The notes under the pieces were generated by a model that was not told the origin of the DNA, made no database searches, and was given only the letters and a program-made list of their open reading frames with translations. Of a stretch of 6,632 nucleotides of DNA, positions 1 to 5,637 are shown piece by piece (the stretch's first letter is position 1; every line of letters begins with the position of its first letter). This DNA comes from Thermotogae bacterium (lineage in GTDB: Bacteria; Thermotogota; Thermotogae; Thermotogales; DSM-5069), in the NCBI GenBank assembly GCA_003641785.1, contig QNAO01000050.1:1-6632 (forward strand), in the 5' to 3' direction. The position numbers were made by a program, and so were the translations under genes.

Positions 1-489
1 AATCTCACAGCAGAAAAATTGTGGATGCTTAAGGCTGTTACAACAAACGATTCACATGACATTGTCAACGATATTGTTGCACATCGTTCCATGACAGAGG
101 GAATGATCGAACTTGACGTAACTTTGGACTCGTGCTCTACTTTGCATTTCTTCGCCGATGGATTGGTATTCTCAACTCCCACTGGTTCAACAGCATACAA
201 TCTCGCGTTGGGGGGAGCCATAGTATCACCCTGTTGTGATGTGTTTCAAATGATTCCAATCGCACCGTACTTTTTTCAGAACAGGAGTGTGATTGCTCCA
301 CTCAGTCGTCGTGCTCTTGTAGAGTCTCCCAAGGGCTTTGAAATCTTTGTTGATGGAGTGCATATTGGCAAAGATAATCACCTTGAAGTAATGAAATCGT
401 CCAGATATTTCACCCTGCTAAGGCCAAAGAATTATGACTTCTTTAATGTATTGAAAAGCAAAGTTGGCTATGGAAGGGGCTTAAGGTAA
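1..489 (+). CDS. nadK: NAD kinase, 5'-truncated by window edge
   Basis: This cytoplasmic enzyme phosphorylates NAD to NADP using ATP or polyphosphate. The frame is open from base 1 (first residues N-L-T-A-E-K), so the gene starts upstream. The TTG at 19 is not a credible start because family homology begins before it. The window holds 162 residues; the family is usually 250-300, so roughly the first 95 are missing, including the GGDG motif. Visible family signatures, numbered in the fragment, are the N-D-I-V motif (23-26), D-G followed by TPTGSTAY (59-66) and GG (71-72) of the NAD-binding all-beta domain, the late D-G (118-119), and the C-terminal pattern of aromatic and Leu-Arg residues before a final Lys-rich strand. 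The stop TAA shares its last A with the ATG of the phoU-like gene, implying one operon with translational coupling. No frameshift or missing key residue is seen in the visible part. Confidence 0.93.
   Translation, partial: NLTAEKLWMLKAVTTNDSHDIVNDIVAHRSMTEGMIELDVTLDSCSTLHFFADGLVFSTPTGSTAYNLALGGAIVSPCCDVFQMIPIAPYFFQNRSVIAPLSRRALVESPKGFEIFVDGVHIGKDNHLEVMKSSRYFTLLRPKNYDFFNVLKSKVGYGRGLR
472..479 (+). promoter_or_regulatory. Ribosome binding site for the phoU-like gene
   Basis: GGAAGGGG lies 9 bases before the ATG at 489, inside the last codons of nadK. A second purine stretch, AAGG at 483-486, is too close to the ATG (2 bases) to be the main site. Ribosomes finishing nadK would stop exactly at the next start (TAATG), so re-initiation is plausible. 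Confidence 0.55.
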
Positions 490-1199
490 TGAATTGGATT
501 GCTGATGAAAGGGTAAGAGTTTTCAAAAAGGCTCTTTTAAAAATGGGATGGTACTGCGAGAAGATGTTTCTTCTCTCAATAGAGGCCTTTCAGACAGAAG
601 ACGAAAAGATAGCAAGGCAAGTCATAGAGGATGACAATGTGCTTGATGAAATGGAAATTGAGGTGAGGCAGGAAGCGACAGCGCTCCTGGGTGTTCATCA
701 GCTGAGTGGGTTAAATCTCAGGTTTGTGGTAGGCGGAATACAGATTGCCAATACATTCGAGCGAATAGGTGATACCACAAGACGTATTTCCGAAAACACT
801 GTTGCATTGATAAGAGATCATTCCGGAAGTTTTCAATTTCCCCTAATGAGAAAAATTAGCCAAATAGCGGCCTCGATTCTAAAAGAAAGTTTGAGAGTCT
901 TGGCAGACTTGAATGTGGAAGGGGCTATTGAAATATGTGCACGTGATGCAGAGGTCGATGAGCTATTTGACGAGATAAGATGTGAACTCACAGAAAACAT
1001 GGCAAAGAACGCAGAAAATATCAGAAAATTATTTCTTATGTTGGACATTGCGCAGGGCATAGAAGAAATAGCAGATTTGTCGACCAATATCGTTGAATCT
1101 ACTATATACATAGTAAAATCTCAGGATTACAAATGTCTTCGGGACGAAATGAAGCCATTCAAGGGGACCGGAGGAGTCTTGTTTGAAGATTCTGATTAA
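489..1199 (+). CDS. phoU: PhoU-family metal-binding protein
   Basis: PhoU proteins are cytoplasmic all-helical proteins made of two similar three-helix bundles. In many bacteria they damp phosphate uptake by acting on the Pst transporter and the PhoR kinase. The 236 residues match the family length and show the internal duplication. Each half has an acidic D-x-x-(V/L)-D-E stretch (about 48-58 and 152-160) and an E-x-x-x-D metal motif, ERIGD at 91-95 and EEIAD at 192-196, each followed by a Ser/Thr/Arg-rich helix. The T. maritima homologue (TM1734, structure 1SUM) binds multinuclear iron clusters through these motifs, so metal binding is likely here. No pst or two-component genes are adjacent; the neighbours are NAD kinase and an Lpt-like membrane protein, so a classical Pho role is not supported by context. 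The ATG start overlaps the upstream stop by one base. The C-terminal 17 bases overlap the start of the next gene. Confidence 0.93.
   Translation: MNWIADERVRVFKKALLKMGWYCEKMFLLSIEAFQTEDEKIARQVIEDDNVLDEMEIEVRQEATALLGVHQLSGLNLRFVVGGIQIANTFERIGDTTRRISENTVALIRDHSGSFQFPLMRKISQIAASILKESLRVLADLNVEGAIEICARDAEVDELFDEIRCELTENMAKNAENIRKLFLMLDIAQGIEEIADLSTNIVESTIYIVKSQDYKCLRDEMKPFKGTGGVLFEDSD
1170..1176 (+). promoter_or_regulatory. Ribosome binding site for the lptF-lptD fusion gene (decides a TTG start)
   Basis: A near-perfect Shine-Dalgarno GGAGGAG sits 6 bases before TTG at 1183, inside the 3' end of phoU. No in-frame ATG or GTG stands nearby with a comparable site, and the resulting N-terminus (M-K-I-L-I-K-Y) looks like a normal LptF/LptG N-terminus. 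The site therefore fixes the TTG start and the 17-base overlap. Confidence 0.8.
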
Positions 1200-4100
1200 G
1201 TACATAGCAAAGCTGTCTCTGAATCCTATACTCGTTGGCCTTGCGGGATTTGTTATATTTGCGGCTGTGGAAATACTCTATCAACTGTCCGACCTCATAG
1301 TTCGCCACAGGGTAAGTATTCTGATACTTTTCAAGGTTCTCTACTACTATCTTCCCTATTTTGTTTCAATGGGAATACCTGTTGGTGTTCTCTTAGCCAT
1401 TTTTTGGATCCTCACTCAACTCGCCAATGATCATGAGTTGATGGCTTTGCAGGTTCACGGTGTGTCACCAAGGGTACTCATTGTTCCATTCTTGATAATC
1501 GCCGCTGGACTCAGTGGAGTAACGTATCTTTTGAGCGATAGAGTTGTCCCCATTTACAATCAGAAAGCCAGACAAGCACTTTCAAAGTATGTCTACAGAC
1601 AACCAGAAGTTTTCATATCCGAAAATGTTGTAGCGAAAATAGACGAGAGCCAGTATTTCTATGTGAAAAGATACGATAAAAGAGAAGGAACACTGCATGA
1701 TGTAATTCTATTCAAAAACGAATCCGGAGAAGAAGAGATAATAACTGCCAGTAGAGTCGTGAGAGAAGGAAATACTTGGTACATGTACGATGGCAGATTG
1801 TATCGTGTGGATAGCGAAGGACTACTTAAATTCGATGTCAAATTCAACCGAGTGGAACTCAATTTAAAAGAGGATTTGGAAACCCTCATGCGAATCGGCA
1901 AGTCTCCAAAAGACATGAGGAGCGAAGAGTTAAAATCGAGAATCAACACGTTTGTGAAACTCGGTGTTGATCCTGCACCTTGGGTAGTTGAGTTACACAC
2001 GCGCTATTCACTGTCACTTGGACCTGTAATCATCGTTCTTGCTGGTATTCCATTGTCCTTGATATTCAATCTCAAGAGCAAATCATGGGGGGTTATTCTT
2101 ACATTTGTTATCGTTGTCCTTTACCAAGGTTCTGGAGCCTGGTTGAGCGCTATGGGAAAGGAAAGACTTTTAGACCCTGTTCTGGCCGCGTGGATACCTG
2201 ATATCTCATTTGCATGCACGGGAACTTTTCTCTATATCCTTCTTGATACACCTGCAGCTTACAAAATTAGAGAATTTCTCGTTAAATTTCTACTCGTGAC
2301 TGTTCTCGTTCTATGCGTCACTTCGTTTGCATCCGACAGCATTCAAATATCTGCTGAAAGAGTTTTCTATACAGGAAGCACGGTGACGTTTTGCGGAAAT
2401 GTAACTGCTTTCTACAAGGAAGCGGAAATAAACGCTTCAACAATGACGGTGTTTCTTACTGAGGATGGTAAAGCTCATGAAGCTGAGTGCTTGGGTTCTG
2501 TAAATTACAGAAAAGAGGATGTTTCCATAGAATCTCAAAATCTGAGATTCTCATTTCAAGAGAGTGTAGCCGTCATGATGCAAATTCGTGGAAAAACAGT
2601 TTACGAAGATGAGAAGGACAAGAAACACTTAATGTACTTCTCGGCTGAAGAACTTACCTCCAACAACCAGATCTCTGAGATGAAACTGGGATACATAACA
2701 ACGTGCGACTTAGAGAAGCCTCATTACAGACTTCAAGCCTTGAATGTTGAGTTAAAGGAAAACGAGTATCTGGTAGCTTATGATGTTGTCATGTATATTT
2801 TTGAAGCACCTACGATATACTTTCCCATCTATTTTGTGTCTTTGAAAGATGAGCCTCAACCGTTCTCTTTCATGGTAGGTTATTCCAAAGAAAAGGGAAT
2901 GACATTTGAAACTGAATACAATATGACATTTGAAGATGGAAGTGTATCTGCCCTGATTGGATATTCACAAGATGGTACGACTTACACTGATCTTAAACTT
3001 GCAAGGTATTGGGACGATCTTAAAGCAGCTCTAAACTACGAGCGGGAAACATCAAATGATCAAAGAAACACCTACAACATCGTGGGCGAATTAGACAACA
3101 TACCACTACCAATACCTTCAAAGCTTAGAGTAAACTTTGACGATGAAAAAATAGGATTTCTGCTTGAAGGATCACTTGAAAAAAAACTGCGCTATCAGAT
3201 ATTGAGGACAGTCGACCCACCTTCCATTCACTGGACTTTACCATATATAGAAGCAAGAAAACTCACCCTTAGTTCCACTCCGATGCTTTTCGTTGTTGAT
3301 TCTTTTTCTCACAGAACTGTCGCGCAATACGATGAAGGAAACCTCTTTGAACATTTTGACGATATGGACACCTCTGGTAGATTCAGATCTCACGCAAACG
3401 CTTCGATGCCTGAACCTTTCACATCACTTCGGGTGGATATTCTAAACTCTTACAGATTTAACGGACGATTTCTTACAGACAACCCCCAGGAAAATTACGC
3501 AGTTCTCGATATGAACTTTGCATCGGCTCGGCCGAAGATAGACTGGGGTTGGGCAGAACTGAGTGCTAACAACAATATACTAACGGGAATATGGTTGTCA
3601 CCTCAGCAGGATCTCAGCTATAGGTTAGCTGATGCCTTTAGCCTTAGTGTGAAGTTTAAGCCGTTGAAAGTGATGAGTTTCTCAGTTGGATATTCAAGAA
3701 CAGAGGCCTTCTGGGTAGGTACCTACTCGAGATTTTCAAACAATAAGGACAGCGCGAGAATTAACTTAAGCGCTTCTTTAAGCGTTCCGACAACTATCTT
3801 TGGATTCTCAACTCACTACGACATACTTGAAAGTGAATGGTCTAAACTCAACCTAACAAGTGATACCAGGATTTCAATGTACGACACTTCGTTTTTAGCA
3901 AAGACACGAACCATATATGACACGAAAGCGCAGAATTTTGAAAGCACGTCTTTTGACATCAGGTTTCTCTGGCTCAGTCTTAGTCACAAGACTCAGTTCA
4001 CATGGAAGTACAACCAAGAAAGACCTGTGGATTTCATATCGAACACTTTGCAAATAAAGGGTAAGGATTTTTTCTTCATGAGAACGCCTTCTGTCAAAAT

Positions 4101-4485
4101 AGTCTACAAACTGAGTGTAGAACCCTTTGATCTTCTCAGCCTGGAAGCCAAGGGTACTTTCAAGATTGAGAAATCATCTCATCAGTTCAGTGCTCTTTAT
4201 TTAAAGAACTCTTCAAGGCTTAATTTTTCATACAAAGCAACGGGACTCGATCCAAACTTCAGTGTCTCTTTATCAATGAAAACAGACCCCTTGCTTGTCA
4301 ACAGGCTGGAGATTGGTCTTGAAAAAAACCTTCACTGTTGGGGAATGAAGCTAGAGAGTAGTTTCAAAGCAGACCCCACGTTCTCAGTTGAGAGGCTTTC
4401 TTTCAAATTCTATATCAACGAATTTCCGAACAAATCTTTCTCGTTTGATCCAGTACAAGGAGAAATGGACATATCCGTTTTCTAA
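1183..4485 (+). CDS. Fused LptF/LptG-type permease and LptD/OstA-like outer-membrane barrel protein
   Basis: This is a single 1100-residue frame with two known modules. Residues 1-355 resemble LptF/LptG (YjgP/YjgQ) permeases: helices near 12-33, 54-79 and 98-118, a periplasmic beta domain about 120-270, then helices near 273-297, 302-320 and 333-354. The family pattern of Asp/Glu-Leu-x-Ala-Leu then Gly (84-93) follows helix 2. Residues 361-383 form a basic then hydrophobic stretch ending S-F-A, like a signal peptide. Residues 386-470 read as an OstA/LptA-like jellyroll. Residues 471-1100 carry LptD hallmarks (TTCD at 506-509, P-H-Y at 513-515, a Y-F-P-I-Y stretch at 546-550) and then a long run of amphipathic beta strands ending in Phe. 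Separate LptF/G and LptD proteins normally sit at opposite ends of the LPS transport bridge; LptB, LptC and a partner permease are not in the window. The substrate is unknown, since Thermotogota are thought to lack LPS. The TTG start is backed by GGAGGAG. Domain calls are by motif and pattern; the permease is very secure, the LptD half strong. Confidence 0.9.
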   Translation: MKILIKYIAKLSLNPILVGLAGFVIFAAVEILYQLSDLIVRHRVSILILFKVLYYYLPYFVSMGIPVGVLLAIFWILTQLANDHELMALQVHGVSPRVLIVPFLIIAAGLSGVTYLLSDRVVPIYNQKARQALSKYVYRQPEVFISENVVAKIDESQYFYVKRYDKREGTLHDVILFKNESGEEEIITASRVVREGNTWYMYDGRLYRVDSEGLLKFDVKFNRVELNLKEDLETLMRIGKSPKDMRSEELKSRINTFVKLGVDPAPWVVELHTRYSLSLGPVIIVLAGIPLSLIFNLKSKSWGVILTFVIVVLYQGSGAWLSAMGKERLLDPVLAAWIPDISFACTGTFLYILLDTPAAYKIREFLVKFLLVTVLVLCVTSFASDSIQISAERVFYTGSTVTFCGNVTAFYKEAEINASTMTVFLTEDGKAHEAECLGSVNYRKEDVSIESQNLRFSFQESVAVMMQIRGKTVYEDEKDKKHLMYFSAEELTSNNQISEMKLGYITTCDLEKPHYRLQALNVELKENEYLVAYDVVMYIFEAPTIYFPIYFVSLKDEPQPFSFMVGYSKEKGMTFETEYNMTFEDGSVSALIGYSQDGTTYTDLKLARYWDDLKAALNYERETSNDQRNTYNIVGELDNIPLPIPSKLRVNFDDEKIGFLLEGSLEKKLRYQILRTVDPPSIHWTLPYIEARKLTLSSTPMLFVVDSFSHRTVAQYDEGNLFEHFDDMDTSGRFRSHANASMPEPFTSLRVDILNSYRFNGRFLTDNPQENYAVLDMNFASARPKIDWGWAELSANNNILTGIWLSPQQDLSYRLADAFSLSVKFKPLKVMSFSVGYSRTEAFWVGTYSRFSNNKDSARINLSASLSVPTTIFGFSTHYDILESEWSKLNLTSDTRISMYDTSFLAKTRTIYDTKAQNFESTSFDIRFLWLSLSHKTQFTWKYNQERPVDFISNTLQIKGKDFFFMRTPSVKIVYKLSVEPFDLLSLEAKGTFKIEKSSHQFSALYLKNSSRLNFSYKATGLDPNFSVSLSMKTDPLLVNRLEIGLEKNLHCWGMKLESSFKADPTFSVERLSFKFYINEFPNKSFSFDPVQGEMDISVF
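2263..2331 (+). other. Internal signal-peptide-like segment joining the LptF and LptD modules
   Basis: These codons encode residues 361-383 of the fusion protein: a basic start (K361, R363, K368), a hydrophobic core of about 12 residues (369-380), and S-F-A at 381-383, which fits the small-x-small rule of signal peptidase I, followed by S-D-S. After six helices the permease C-terminus should be cytoplasmic, so this segment has the right orientation to export the LptD half. It may be cleaved or remain as a seventh helix. No in-frame ATG, GTG or TTG with a Shine-Dalgarno lies just before it: the nearest candidates are ATG at residue 324 and GTG at residue 372, neither sensible as a start. The LptD part is therefore probably not translated separately. 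Confidence 0.6.
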
Positions 4486-4489
4486 GAGA

Positions 4490-5620
4490 TTACCACTTCG
4501 CCGCTTTTGAAAGAAATTTATGTGTAACAGCGAGTGCTACCCCAGATTCCCAGTCCGCGTGACCAAGTTGGAATTCTACGTTACCGAGGAATTCAGTGTT
4601 ATAGCTCAGTTGGATGTCTTTTCGAAGTGCTTCCACCATTTGGTTTGAAACCATTCCTTCTCCCAGGAAAATGACATGCTTCGGATTCAAAAGCATTATA
4701 ATACTTCCCAGCAGCTTTGAGAGCTCGTGGAAAGCTTTTTTATAGTATTGGTAAACAGCTGAAAAGTTGGTTCGAGCGTCAGATCGAAGCTCCTCGATGT
4801 GAGCTCGATATTTCTCTTCCTCCTTCTCAACAAAATCGGCAAAAGAAATTTCCTTCTTTAGATATTTTTTCAAAACCGCATACTCCGAAGCATGATATTC
4901 TAAACAGCCCGTTTGCCCACAGTAGCATTTACCACTGTCTGCAACAACAGCGTGGCCTATCTCAAAATGGTGAAATCGATCTCTCGTACAAAAACTGGCC
5001 CCTATTCCGGTTCCATAAGATATTACCAAAACGTCTTCCATATTCAAAGAATGAAGGACTGCATATGCCAGGGCATCGACATCGTTCATCACCAGAATGT
5101 TACCAATACTCAATGTGTTCCTTAGAATCTCTTTCAAATTGAGCTGCCTAATTCCCATCAAATGTGATACGACTACTTTACCGTTCTGTACAAGTCCCGA
5201 TGAGCAAATACCAATACCCAAAAGATTTTCACAATAGAGCTCTTTCAATACTTTTTGGAGCGCATTCATATAACCTTCGTTTGAGCGGAGATCGGAGTAT
5301 ATTTTGATTTTCCACGTCTTCACAGGTTTTATGGTCGCGTCAAACAGCGTTCCTCTTACTTCCTCTCTACCCATTTTTATACCAATAACACTCCACGCTT
5401 TTGGATTTAGCGAGAGTATCTGATATGGCCTTCCCCTTTTTTGTGAAATCTCCCTGACGTGTATCAGTTGTCTTGATAGCAACTCTCTTGTGATATAGCT
5501 GAGAGTACTTTGAGAAACTCCAATCTCAGAGATAATCTCCTTCCGATTTACCAAGGGCTTCTTCAGTAACATACGGAGCACCTGACATCTTCCTGCCCAT
5601 CTAATTGAAGACGCTGGCAT
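4490..5620 (-). CDS. ROK-family transcriptional regulator (sugar-responsive, probably trehalose- or glucose-related)
   Basis: This 376-residue DNA-binding protein has the usual ROK regulator length (NagC/XylR/Mlc type). A winged helix-turn-helix occupies about 14-62 (recognition region near 35-48), closed by the wing motif G-R-P at 63-65. The sugar-kinase-like fold follows: GIGICSSGL at 135-143, N-D at 179-180, G-T-G-I-G at 203-207, the sugar-binding E-x-G-H motif at 220-223, and the zinc motif C-x-C-G-x-x-G-C at 232-239, with H223 as the fourth ligand. The ATP-binding D-x-G-x-T of ROK kinases is replaced around 79-86 (I-G-I-K-M-G-R-E), so it should bind sugar without phosphorylating it. It lies 9 bases downstream of treT on the same strand, suggesting one transcript and control of trehalose or glucose metabolism. 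The effector is inferred from context only. The ATG start is supported by AGAGGTGA 9 bases upstream. Confidence 0.94.
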   Translation of the reverse strand: MPASSIRWAGRCQVLRMLLKKPLVNRKEIISEIGVSQSTLSYITRELLSRQLIHVREISQKRGRPYQILSLNPKAWSVIGIKMGREEVRGTLFDATIKPVKTWKIKIYSDLRSNEGYMNALQKVLKELYCENLLGIGICSSGLVQNGKVVVSHLMGIRQLNLKEILRNTLSIGNILVMNDVDALAYAVLHSLNMEDVLVISYGTGIGASFCTRDRFHHFEIGHAVVADSGKCYCGQTGCLEYHASEYAVLKKYLKKEISFADFVEKEEEKYRAHIEELRSDARTNFSAVYQYYKKAFHELSKLLGSIIMLLNPKHVIFLGEGMVSNQMVEALRKDIQLSYNTEFLGNVEFQLGHADWESGVALAVTHKFLSKAAKW

Positions 5621-5628
5621 AGGAAACT

Positions 5629-5637
5629 ATCACCTCT
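5629..5637 (-). promoter_or_regulatory. Ribosome binding site for the ROK regulator, overlapping the treT stop codon
   Basis: On the minus strand AGAGGTGAT precedes the ROK ATG by 9 bases (counted from the end of AGGTGA). The TGA stop of treT is part of this site, so ribosomes terminating treT translation sit on it. This favours coupled expression of enzyme and regulator. Confidence 0.7.

Noticed and set aside
19..21. TTG at 19 as the start of the NAD kinase gene
   Set aside because: The frame is open to base 1, the protein from here would lack the whole N-terminal catalytic domain with the GGDG motif, and no Shine-Dalgarno precedes it. The gene is cut by the window edge.
833..1111. Minus-strand open frame of 92 codons opposite phoU
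   Set aside because: Antisense to a clear PhoU gene, Ser/Ile-rich shadow composition, no recognisable domain.
1659..2000. Minus-strand open frame of 113 codons opposite the LptF module
   Set aside because: Antisense to a well-supported permease domain, Ser/Leu/Thr-rich low-information sequence, no family match.
2296..2298. GTG as a separate start for an independent LptD gene
   Set aside because: It lies inside the hydrophobic core, would remove the basic residues of the signal-like segment, and has no Shine-Dalgarno before it.
3179..3186. Run of eight A in the LptD-like region as a transcriptional slippage or frameshift site
   Set aside because: The frame and barrel-like pattern continue normally on both sides, and Glu-Lys-Lys coding explains the run. 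A seven-A run near 4322 is similar. No slippage product is suggested.
3764..3786. Short repeat and palindrome (TTAAGCG twice, AAGCGCTT) as a regulatory site
   Set aside because: It lies mid-gene and is explained by repeated Leu-Ser codons in a beta strand. There is no promoter or second copy elsewhere.
4717..5142. Plus-strand open frames of 141 and 70 codons opposite the ROK gene
   Set aside because: They lie antisense to the conserved ROK motifs, overlap each other in different frames, and show no protein-like pattern.
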